Of a stretch of 7,868 nt of DNA, positions 1-6,565 are shown one piece after another. Position 1 is the stretch's first letter. Every line of letters starts with the position of its first letter. Source of the stretch: Verrucomicrobiota bacterium (lineage in GTDB: Bacteria; Verrucomicrobiota; Verrucomicrobiia; Verrucomicrobiales; Akkermansiaceae); NCBI GenBank assembly GCA_026397695.1, contig JAPLUJ010000036.1:1-7868 (forward strand), written 5' to 3'. The notes under the pieces are model-generated. The model did no database searches. It saw nothing but the letters and a program-made list of their open reading frames with translations, and was not told where the DNA came from. The position numbers and the translations under genes are program-made.

Positions 1-72
1 CAGGCCTCGGCATGATCCCGCCTAACCAACAACGTGGTCAGCTCCGGTGCGTCGGTTCTTATGCCGTTTCAG

Positions 73-153
73 CCCCTCTCCGGCCTCCGGCTCTTTCAAC
101 GGCCTTCACCTCAAAAGCAATTTCTTAGCAGTAGCAGTCAATTTCTTTGCAGT
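73..153 (+). repeat. Dispersed intergenic repeat, copy 1 (C1)
   Basis: This copy matches C3 and C4 further right. The GC-rich half contains CTCTTTCAACGGCCT at 91-105, identical to 6409-6423. The AT-richer core AAAAGCAATTTCTTAGCA lies at 113-130. C1 lacks about 7 bases of the GC half compared with C3. The end of the core is duplicated: CAATTTCTTAGCAGT (118-132) recurs as CAATTTCTTTGCAGT (139-153), a period of 21 bases with one mismatch. The alignment was made by eye, so the outer borders are approximate. Confidence 0.8.
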
Positions 154-256
154 GCGGTCACGGGTGAGCCGCTCGTGCCCCTCTCTAACGGGATTTGGAA
201 TGCGGTTCTTGAGCGGTGTATCAGAGCCAGGAACCCGCTTTGCATGCTGTGCGCAA

Positions 257-299
257 GTCCGCTTCCCGCCGCCCCAAGCGGACCGGATTGGTATTTTTT
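257..299 (+). terminator. Hairpin followed by a T-run, weak terminator candidate
   Basis: A perfect 8-bp inverted repeat GTCCGCTT / AAGCGGAC (257-264 and 276-283) encloses an 11-base loop. Six T's follow at 294-299, ten bases after the stem. That distance is too long for a textbook intrinsic terminator. A second small inverted repeat, ATTGGT / ACCAAT (287-292 and 302-307), flanks the T-run. It could end transcription of a gene left of the window, or it may be a chance hairpin. Confidence 0.25.
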
Positions 300-316
300 A
301 AACCAATATGAAGGGC

Positions 317-344
317 TTGGCACCCCCGCCCTCCGCGCGATAAT
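317..344 (+). promoter_or_regulatory. Possible sigma70-type promoter for the LRR gene
   Basis: TTGGCA at 317-322 (5 of 6 to the -35 consensus) is followed after 16 bases by GATAAT at 339-344 (5 of 6 to the -10 consensus). This would start transcription near 351 and give a leader of about 80 bases that includes the AAATCAT tandem repeat. It is the only well-spaced pair noticed upstream of the gene. The match is by eye, and promoter consensus in this lineage is uncertain. Confidence 0.4.
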
Positions 345-405
345 GTAATCGTATGCGCAGTGCCATCCCTACTGCCTGCCGCGCCGCTCTCCAATCCTCC
401 ATCCA

Positions 406-433
406 AAATCATAAATCATAAATCATAAATCAT
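406..433 (+). repeat. AAATCAT heptamer, four perfect tandem copies at the start codon
   Basis: Units lie at 406-412, 413-419, 420-426 and 427-433. The array ends exactly where the first candidate ATG begins (434). It occupies the position where a Shine-Dalgarno sequence would normally lie, and none is visible. Gain or loss of a unit by slipped-strand pairing would change the untranslated leader by 7 bases without altering the protein frame. It could therefore tune expression, but no evidence for that exists in the window. Confidence 0.9.
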
Positions 434-3400
434 ATGTCGATCATGTTGAAGAAGGCCGGGGTTGCAGTGAGAGGCATCGCAATGGCGGCAGCGCTCTTAC
501 TGTTTGCATCATGTGGAGAAGAAGCGGAACGGCAGGAGAAACCGCCTGGCGACCCACGCCCGGAGGAAGCGTCCCGCAAGGTGCCGGACAAAGCGCCGCA
601 AGAAATCGCGGAACCCGAAGAGCCGGAAGCGCCGAAACCGCTGCCCATCTCATTCCAGTCGGAACTGCAGATCGACGTCTGTGAACTGGTTGGAGAAACA
701 AGCCGAGCCGTCAAGGTCGGTAGCATGCCGGGCGAGAAGGACCAGAAGCTTTCGCTACGCGGCGACGGACGTTGGTACGTCGTACCTCGAGCCGAACAGC
801 TCATACCGGAGAATCTGACCAATCTGGTCGCGGAGATCAAGAGGGCACAGATCCCCGGGCTGAGTCGCTCCGGCCGCAAAGAAATCAACCAGGAAAGCCT
901 GGCGACGGTCGCGCATGCCACGCAGTTGCGGCGGCTTGATCTTTCACAAACTCCGATCGGAAACAGCGCGGTTCCCTTTCTCCTCCAAATGGAAGAGCTG
1001 CGGGCGCTCGATCTGAGCGGGACACAGGTCAACGACGAAGGGCTCAGGCGCCTGACCGCACTGCCACACCTCGAAGAGCTCCGCCTGTCGTCGAACCAGG
1101 TCACGGACAACGCGCTGGTGTACGTGAGCCGGATGGCTAAGCTGCGCATCCTGCACCTCGGCGGACAGGACTTCAGCGATGCCGGAATCGCGCATCTGCG
1201 GCGGCTGCGGAAGTTGCGGGAACTGCACGTCTCATCCGGTCGGATCAGCGACATCGGCCTGCAATGGTTGGCGGAGCTGAAGAATCTCAGGAAGCTGCGT
1301 CTGCACGGCAACGCCGCGACGGGGCGGGGCCTGGAGGGGTTGGCCTCGATCCCGAAACTGTGCGAACTGGAAATCTACGGGGGCCTTAACGATTCCGCCG
1401 CCCCCGCGCTCGCGAAGCTCGTGAACCTGCGATCCGTCCGCCTGGCAAACGTGAGCATCGGCGACCCGACCGTGACGGCCCTGGGAACGCTCTCGGATCT
1501 CGTATCGCTGCAAATCACCGGGGCTGCAAACGTGCTGAATTACTCCATGGGCAACCTCGCCGCACTGAAAAAGGCGCGACGGATCGTCCTGACAAACACG
1601 GCGCTGGACGAGAATTGCCTGGCCGCGCTGGATCGGCTGTTCGACAACACACAGCCGGAGGAGGCTGACCGGACGGCCCTGGCGTCGCTCAATCGAATCG
1701 CACTCGGCGGATCCGATCTGTCCGAGACCGGCCTGTCGTGTCTCAGCGCCGCCAAGGGCCTCAAGGAGCTTGCCTTGCGAGGGGCCGGGATCACGGACGC
1801 GGCCATGCCGCATCTCGCGGCGTTCAGCGGGCTGGAGATCCTCGACCTCTCGGGGACGGCGATCGGCGGCGACGGCCTGAAGGTCTTGAACGGACTGCAG
1901 AAGCTGACGGTCCTCAAGCCTTCCGAATCGGCGCTCAGCGACAATGGTGTGGCCCACATAGGCCAGGTCGCTTCCCTGAAAGAGCTGCAGATTATCGGCA
2001 AGAGCATCACCGATTCCGGACTCGCGAAAATCAAAACGTTGACGGGTCTGGCACGCTTGGACCTGACCTGCCCCGGTCTAACAGATGAGGGACTTGCGCA
2101 TCTGGCCGGCCTGACGGGGCTGCAATCGCTGCGGCTGTATGCGCACAATGCGTCCGGTGTCGGGTTCGAGAAACTTGTGCCGCTGACACAGCTATTAACT
2201 CTCGAGGTCCACGGTGGATTAACGGATGAAGGCGTCGCCGCGCTGGCAAAGCTCAAGCCGCTTCAAAACTTGAGCCTTGCGGATCCGAAGATCACGGATG
2301 CTGGGCTTGCGGTGCTCGGGGCCCTGAGCGCGCTTCAGACACTGCGCATAACGGGTGCCGCTGCGGTGACGGATTTCGGTCTGGCACCGTTGGCGGGTCT
2401 CGGTGGACTTCGCGAACTGATGCTCACGGACGCGCCGCTGTCGACCGAAGCCCGGACGGCACTGCACGGCATCTTCGATCCCGGGCAAGCCGTGACGGCG
2501 ACGGACACCGACGGGTTGCCCGCTGTCGCACGTCTCGCGCTGGCGGGCGCCGCCTTGACCGATGCGGGCCTGGCGAAACTCAGCCTCCTGCGCGGTGTCA
2601 AAGAGTTGACGCTCCGGTCTCCGCAAGTCAGCGACGCGGGCATGATCCACCTGGCCGCCCTCGCGGCATTGCGCAAGCTGGACATCAGCGCAACCGAAGT
2701 GGGCGATGCCGGCGTCGCCGCGCTGACGGGCCTTCCGCTCGTGGAACTGCGCCTGCCGGGCAGCGCGCGGATCACGAACGGCGCCCTGGTCCAGGTCGGC
2801 CGGATCGCCGCCCTGGAAATCCTGCATGTTCACAACAGCAACATAAGCGACGGTGGACTCATCTGCCTGGCAGAATCGGAGAAGCTCCGGGAATTGCGGT
2901 TCGCCTGTTCTAAAGTTACTGACGCCGGTATCGAGTGGCTCGCGGGGATCAAGGGACTCGAGGTCCTGCACGTTTACGCCCACAGCGCATCCGGGGCCAC
3001 TCTCGGGAAGCTGGCCGCCTTGCCCTCACTGCGCGAATTGCGCATTCACGGAGGTCTGAGCGATGCAGCCGGAGCCGGCCTGGCGCAACTGACCCAACTC
3101 GAGGAGCTCTATCTGGTCGACACGGGACTCACAGACGAGGCTGTCGCCCGGCTTGGCGCCCTGAAGCAGCTTAAGACGCTATTCCTTTGCGGGGTGCCGA
3201 CGACCAAGGCGTTCAGTCCGGCCACCGTGGCTGCGCTGGCCGGGACCGAACGGGTGGTGCTGGCCAACACAAGCTTGAGCGAGGCGGGACGGGCGATCCT
3301 CGCCGCCATGTTCACCGCAAAGCCCGCCGTAGCCGATACAAAACCCATCGAGGGCCTGAACCGGCTCGCCCTGGCGGGAACCGCCTTGTCGGACGACGGG

Positions 3401-5581
3401 CTTGGCCTCCTGCAGGCCTGCAAGCAGCTCAAGGAATTCACGCTCCGCTCGGACGCGGCAAGCGGCAAGGGACTGGCCGTGATCGCGAACTGGGGCGAGT
3501 TGCAAGCGCTCGATCTGGGGAACGTGCCCGCCGCCGCCGTCGCGCTGCCTCAGCTTACGGGTCTGGCGAAGTTGACCAGACTTTGCCTGTCTGGAACGAC
3601 GGTTGAAGACAAAGACATGACGCATTTGAAGGCCCTGAACGCCCTAACCGTTCTCGACCTGAGCGGGACCAAGGTGGGCGACGCCGGCCTGGCCCATATC
3701 AGCAGCGGAGTGGCGAAACTGCAAACACTCGATCTGAGCGGCTTGGCCGTCACGGACAAGGGCCTGGAATCGCTCGGCAAGCTCAATGAGCTTTCCTCGC
3801 TGCGCCTGTCTGGAGAGGGCGTGACGGCGGCCGGCATCGAGCGGCTGAAAGGCCTCGCTAAGCTGACGTCCCTGGAACTCGCCTGCCCGAAACTGACCGA
3901 CGCCGGGCTCGCACAACTCAAGAACCTGCCCGCACTGACCGACCTGCGGCTCCTGGACAACACCGCCTCCGGCGTCGGGCTCGCAGCCCTCGCCGCGACG
4001 GGGAAATTGAGGACGCTGGAAATCCACGGCGGCCTGACCGATCGGGGGGCCGCAGTGCTGCCGAAACTCACGCCGCTAACCGCCTTGTTCCTGTCCGGGT
4101 GCGGCATCACGGATGAGGCCCTGGCGCCGATCGGGAAGCTCGGCCAACTGCGTCACCTGTCCATCACGGGTGCCGCGGAGCTTACGGATTACTCGCTGGA
4201 TTCGCTGTCGGCATTGGGGGTCCTGGAACGGGCACTGATCACCGATGCGACGGCGGAGCGAACCGCAATCGGCACCGCAATCGGGGCCGATCGTATTGCC
4301 TTGGCCGGGTCGGCACTCGTCGACGAAGACCTTGCCGCGCTCAGCGGGGCGGAGAGCTTGAAGGAGCTCACTCTGTGGGGCGAAAGAATAACGGACGCCG
4401 CCGGCCTCCGCCTCGCGAAGCTGGATTCGCTCGAACGCCTGGACCTGCAACGAACAAAGATGGGCGATCCCGGCCTGGACGCCGTCAAGAAGCTCAAGCA
4501 TCTCACCGAAATCCGCTTGCCCCTCACGACCGTGACGGACGCCGGCCTGACACACGTGGGCGAGATGGAGCACCTGGTCGCCCTGACGGTACAGGGGGCG
4601 CAATTTACAGACAAAGGGATTGCCGGCCTGCGCGGACTGCCCGAACTGAAGCGTCTGACCCTGGACTGCCCGAACGTGACCGACGAGGGCTTGAAATGCG
4701 TGGGCGATTTGCCATCTCTGGTCCGTCTGGAACTACCCAACAACGCCGCCGAAGGTGACTTCCTGAGCCACCTGTCCGGACTGCGCGAGCTGGTCGTCCG
4801 CAAGGGGTTGCAGGCAGACAAGATGAACGGCCTGGCGTCCCTCACAAATCTGAAGTCGCTGACGCTGGAAAAGACGGGATTGACGGATGAGAGCACGGCT
4901 CACGTCCGGAAGATGGAAGGGCTCGAGATTCTCAGGTTGCCCGGCAACAATCTCACGGTGTTTGGATCAGCCAATCTCCTCGCGCTTTCAGGCCTTCAGG
5001 AACTTGACCTGTCGCAGACGAAGGTCACGGGCGATGCATTGGTACAGGGAGGGGGGCTGGTTAATCTCAGGACTATCAGGCTGCGCAGGACGGAGATCGA
5101 GGACGCCTCGCTGTTCAACCTCACCAAGTGGAAATCGCTGGTGACCATTGACCTTTACGGAACCAAGGTCAGAGGCATGTCGCTTTCGGCTTTGGCGGAG
5201 TTGCCCGAACTGCGCGTACTGGATCTGTCGGACTGCCCGCTGGTGGACACGTTCGAGATCGACAAGGTCACCCAGCTCCACGAGCTGGAGATCAATGCCA
5301 CGCAGATCGGCAGCAATGGCCTGGCACGGGTAGCGGCGTTGACGAAGCTGAGGGTTCTTGGCCTGAATCATACCCAGGTTACGGACGAGGGGTTGGCGCA
5401 CCTCAAGACGCTGTCTTCGCTCGAGACGTTGCGCCTGGAAGGGACTGCCGTCACGGACGCCGGTCTGAAGCATCTCGAGGCCCTGGCAGCGCTTAAGCAT
5501 CTGTACCTGAATTCCACCAAGGTATCGGAGGAGGCGAAGACGACCCTGACCGTGACCCGACCCGATCTAACACTGCACTAA
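434..5581 (+). CDS. Giant leucine-rich-repeat lipoprotein (1,715 aa)
   Basis: The protein starts with a lipoprotein signal: basic residues K6, K7 and R13, a hydrophobic stretch A16-F24 and a lipobox LFASC with the lipidated cysteine at C27. G28 follows, so under the E. coli Lol rule it would go to the outer membrane (inference). Residues 28-75 are a Glu/Pro/Lys-rich linker, then about 45 residues of unassigned sequence. From about residue 110 to the C-terminus it is almost all LRRs of 23-25 residues with the pattern LxxLxLxxTxVTDxGLxxL, an estimated 60-65 units. A higher-order module of about 280 residues recurs (separate entry). No catalytic domain or later membrane segment is seen, so a binding or adhesive role is inferred from LRR proteins in general. 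Start: ATG 434 or ATG 443 (M4) both keep the signal peptide, and neither has a Shine-Dalgarno. ATG 482 has GAGAGG seven bases upstream but would remove the basic n-region. It ends with TAATAA. Length is far above typical bacterial LRR proteins. Confidence 0.93.
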   Translation: MSIMLKKAGVAVRGIAMAAALLLFASCGEEAERQEKPPGDPRPEEASRKVPDKAPQEIAEPEEPEAPKPLPISFQSELQIDVCELVGETSRAVKVGSMPGEKDQKLSLRGDGRWYVVPRAEQLIPENLTNLVAEIKRAQIPGLSRSGRKEINQESLATVAHATQLRRLDLSQTPIGNSAVPFLLQMEELRALDLSGTQVNDEGLRRLTALPHLEELRLSSNQVTDNALVYVSRMAKLRILHLGGQDFSDAGIAHLRRLRKLRELHVSSGRISDIGLQWLAELKNLRKLRLHGNAATGRGLEGLASIPKLCELEIYGGLNDSAAPALAKLVNLRSVRLANVSIGDPTVTALGTLSDLVSLQITGAANVLNYSMGNLAALKKARRIVLTNTALDENCLAALDRLFDNTQPEEADRTALASLNRIALGGSDLSETGLSCLSAAKGLKELALRGAGITDAAMPHLAAFSGLEILDLSGTAIGGDGLKVLNGLQKLTVLKPSESALSDNGVAHIGQVASLKELQIIGKSITDSGLAKIKTLTGLARLDLTCPGLTDEGLAHLAGLTGLQSLRLYAHNASGVGFEKLVPLTQLLTLEVHGGLTDEGVAALAKLKPLQNLSLADPKITDAGLAVLGALSALQTLRITGAAAVTDFGLAPLAGLGGLRELMLTDAPLSTEARTALHGIFDPGQAVTATDTDGLPAVARLALAGAALTDAGLAKLSLLRGVKELTLRSPQVSDAGMIHLAALAALRKLDISATEVGDAGVAALTGLPLVELRLPGSARITNGALVQVGRIAALEILHVHNSNISDGGLICLAESEKLRELRFACSKVTDAGIEWLAGIKGLEVLHVYAHSASGATLGKLAALPSLRELRIHGGLSDAAGAGLAQLTQLEELYLVDTGLTDEAVARLGALKQLKTLFLCGVPTTKAFSPATVAALAGTERVVLANTSLSEAGRAILAAMFTAKPAVADTKPIEGLNRLALAGTALSDDGLGLLQACKQLKEFTLRSDAASGKGLAVIANWGELQALDLGNVPAAAVALPQLTGLAKLTRLCLSGTTVEDKDMTHLKALNALTVLDLSGTKVGDAGLAHISSGVAKLQTLDLSGLAVTDKGLESLGKLNELSSLRLSGEGVTAAGIERLKGLAKLTSLELACPKLTDAGLAQLKNLPALTDLRLLDNTASGVGLAALAATGKLRTLEIHGGLTDRGAAVLPKLTPLTALFLSGCGITDEALAPIGKLGQLRHLSITGAAELTDYSLDSLSALGVLERALITDATAERTAIGTAIGADRIALAGSALVDEDLAALSGAESLKELTLWGERITDAAGLRLAKLDSLERLDLQRTKMGDPGLDAVKKLKHLTEIRLPLTTVTDAGLTHVGEMEHLVALTVQGAQFTDKGIAGLRGLPELKRLTLDCPNVTDEGLKCVGDLPSLVRLELPNNAAEGDFLSHLSGLRELVVRKGLQADKMNGLASLTNLKSLTLEKTGLTDESTAHVRKMEGLEILRLPGNNLTVFGSANLLALSGLQELDLSQTKVTGDALVQGGGLVNLRTIRLRRTEIEDASLFNLTKWKSLVTIDLYGTKVRGMSLSALAELPELRVLDLSDCPLVDTFEIDKVTQLHELEINATQIGSNGLARVAALTKLRVLGLNHTQVTDEGLAHLKTLSSLETLRLEGTAVTDAGLKHLEALAALKHLYLNSTKVSEEAKTTLTVTRPDLTLH
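1316..4750 (+). repeat. Higher-order modules of about 280 residues within the LRR protein
   Basis: A landmark resembling N-x-A-S-G-x-G-L followed by LxIHGGLxD recurs near residues 295, 573, 852, 1178 and 1439. The intervals are 278, 279, 326 and 261 residues. The 47-residue excess in the third interval equals two extra LRRs. Around each landmark the order of features is conserved: a cysteine-bearing LRR just before it (C546, C825, C1151, C1412; absent from the first module), and after it a non-canonical linker (near 400-416, 680-695, 959-975) that leads into a strand like RLALAGT. In the fourth module the linker is collapsed, and the fifth module is degenerate. The modules are clearly diverged in protein and DNA, so the duplications are old. 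Confidence 0.8.
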
Positions 5582-5622
5582 TAAACCGGGCAGGAAATGT
5601 CGGGTCAGGAAGGCAGCTGGGA

Positions 5623-5706
5623 ATGAGTTGGAAATCCATTGCGGCTGTGTGTCTTCTCTCGGCAGCGGCATACACTGTGGAGGCGGTAGACAAAGCAAAT
5701 TCCTAG
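5623..5706 (+). pseudogene. 5' stub of a secreted-protein gene, 27 codons
   Basis: AGGAAGG at 5607-5613 stands nine bases before ATG 5623, a strong ribosome binding site. The 27 residues look like a signal peptide: MSWKSIAAVCLLSAAA, then YTVEAVDKANS, then TAG. The reading enters the core of dispersed repeat copy 2 at codon 24 and the stop lies in that core. The simplest reading is the surviving start of an exported-protein gene whose body was lost where the repeat now lies. A D-K-x-N segment just after a signal peptide is also how many sulfatases begin, but 27 residues cannot establish that. A genuine short secreted peptide is the alternative. Confidence 0.55.
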
Positions 5707-5720
5707 CATTCATTAACAGC
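5692..5720 (+). repeat. Dispersed intergenic repeat, copy 2 (C2), core only
   Basis: AAAGCAAATTCCTAGCA at 5692-5708 matches the core of C3 (AAAGCAAATTTCTTAGCA, 6432-6449) except for one substitution and one missing base. The following bases resemble those after the C4 core. The GC-rich 5' half is absent and is replaced by the signal-peptide stub. The copy sits between the converging LRR and lipoprotein genes. Confidence 0.65.
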
Positions 5721-5746
5721 GAAAGTCGGGTTAGGCGAAAGTGGGG
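5719..5746. repeat. Short direct repeat, period 16
   Basis: GCGAAAGTCGGG (5719-5730) recurs as GCGAAAGTGGGG (5735-5746), 11 of 12 bases identical. It lies just right of repeat copy 2 and just beyond the 3' end of the minus-strand lipoprotein gene. No function is evident. Confidence 0.6.
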
Positions 5747-5776
5747 CTCACAGGGCGGGAAAAGAAGTTGATTGGT

Positions 5777-6199
5777 TTATCGTGGCCAGCCGTGGCTAAG
5801 AATCTTCGCCGGAAGTAACACCATCTCCTTGGCGATAGTGGCCCGGTCCTCGGCCGCAATTTGGCTGACCTTACGTTTACTCCGTGCGGCCAATGCCTCG
5901 TTGACCAATATTTGACGCGGTGTCCCAACTATGCCATGTAGCGGAATGAAAAACCGGGTATCCCGCGCGTCGCCGGTGTGAACCCACTCGCCGCTATGGC
6001 AATCCGTCGGGGCATCGGCCGCGACACCGCGAGGATATTACGTCGGCGGCTTGGATGACACCATCGCCCAGTGCTGGCTGGCGACGGGAGAACCGGTGTC
6101 GGGCTGCCGCGAGGCGCCACCGGTGGGCGCGCACTGGCTCAGCAGCACCGCGGATGGCAGGATCATGGCGGCGAGAAGATGTGGGTTTGGAGCTTTCAT
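5777..6199 (-). pseudogene. Small lipoprotein gene with one in-frame TAA
   Basis: Read from ATG 6199, the first 53 codons encode a lipoprotein leader: MKAPNPHLLAAMILPSAVLL, then lipobox LLSQC with the cysteine at position 23. A short Gly/Ser/Pro-rich linker follows, ending KPPT. Codon 54 is TAA (6038-6040). The same frame then stays open for 86 codons with protein-like sequence: YPRGVAADAPTDCHSGEWV, then TGDARDTRFFIPLHG, then a helical, charged tail with VNEALAARSKRK and AEDRATIAKEMV, ending SHGWPR at a TAA (5777-5779). One base change (TAA to TAC or TAT, Tyr) would restore a 140-residue protein. Most likely this is a freshly inactivated gene or a sequencing error. Stop readthrough is possible but unsupported. 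The family is not recognised. It has no Shine-Dalgarno of its own; its ATG overlaps the stop of a tiny upstream ORF. It converges on the LRR gene. Confidence 0.65.
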
Positions 6200-6329
6200 C
6201 GCTTTGGATGGGGGTTGCTGGCATCCATCCTCATCATCCGGAAACCAGCGACCGGGTTACGCGATGCCCATGCGGGAACCCGCCGCGCCGCAGGCAGCCT
6301 ACCAGCCTTCCCACGGCACTATCCTCCTT
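6196..6329 (-). other. Leader with two tiny coupled ORFs before the lipoprotein
   Basis: On the minus strand a near-perfect Shine-Dalgarno AAGGAGGA (6329-6322) precedes GTG 6314 by eight bases. This opens a 26-codon frame ending in TGA (6236-6234). That stop overlaps ATG 6237 as ATGA, opening a 13-codon frame whose TGA (6198-6196) overlaps the lipoprotein ATG 6199, again as ATGA. The peptides have no recognisable character. The chain could deliver ribosomes to the lipoprotein start by translational coupling, or be the eroded 5' region of an older gene. Both readings are inference. Confidence 0.35.
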
Positions 6330-6374
6330 ATTTTAACGCCAATGCCCGCGGACTCTCCCATCACCCGCCAGCAA

Positions 6375-6456
6375 CCCCCATTTCCCCGCCCTCCGGTCCG
6401 GCCACCGACTCTTTCAACGGCCTGCACCGGGAAAGCAAATTTCTTAGCAATAATAG
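6375..6456 (+). repeat. Dispersed intergenic repeat, copy 3 (C3), fullest copy
   Basis: It starts with CCCCCATTTCC (6375-6385), which C4 shares. The GC half contains CCGGTCCGGCC (6393-6403) and CTCTTTCAACGGCCT (6409-6423), and the core AAAGCAAATTTCTTAGCA is at 6432-6449. The GC half can fold: CCGGT 6393-6397 pairs with ACCGG 6426-6430, and GGCC 6400-6403 with GGCC 6419-6422. A 2/3-base internal loop separates the stems and the terminal loop is 15 bases. It lies in the divergent spacer between the lipoprotein and the glycosidase-like gene. Confidence 0.85.
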
Positions 6457-6565
6457 ACACCGTGCCATGGCAAAGGGGGAGAGCGAATAACATGTTAGGA
6501 GTCGCGAAATGCAAGAATCGGCACCCGACACATGTAACTTCGATCTATTCAGAAAGGAAACGTTG

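Larger units (their letters stand above)
1..433. other. Intergenic region left of the LRR gene
   Basis: No convincing gene is seen in this stretch. Open frames exist on both strands, but they lack a good ribosome binding site and recognisable protein character, and they run through a repeat. Contents in order are dispersed repeat copy 1, an 8-bp hairpin followed by a T-run, a possible promoter, and a heptamer tandem repeat that touches the LRR start codon. A frame open from the left edge stops at 23-25 (ending RHDPA) and another stops inside the repeat at 126-128. Either could be the end of an upstream gene, but neither can be supported. Confidence 0.6.

Noticed and set aside
73..153. Conserved reading RPPxLSTAxTxKA in C1, C3 and C4 as a protein domain
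   Set aside because: It follows from DNA similarity among repeat copies. Other frames are equally open, and the frames have no shared start, stop or binding site.
34..348. Plus-strand open frame of 104 codons at the left end
   Set aside because: It consists largely of repeat C1 and spacer translated, with no binding site and no structural pattern.
430..1311. Long minus-strand open frame of 293 codons over the start of the LRR gene
   Set aside because: It is antisense to the lipoprotein signal and regular LRRs, is very Ser/Arg-rich as GC-rich shadow frames are, and has no binding site or domain.
2853..3625. Several alternative-frame ORFs of 60-150 codons inside the LRR gene
   Set aside because: All lie within the uninterrupted LRR frame and are expected by chance in GC-rich repetitive coding DNA.
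6330..6335. TAAAAT on the minus strand as a -10 box for the lipoprotein leader
   Set aside because: It directly adjoins the AAGGAGGA binding site, so a transcript starting from it would lose that site, and no -35 element is correctly spaced.
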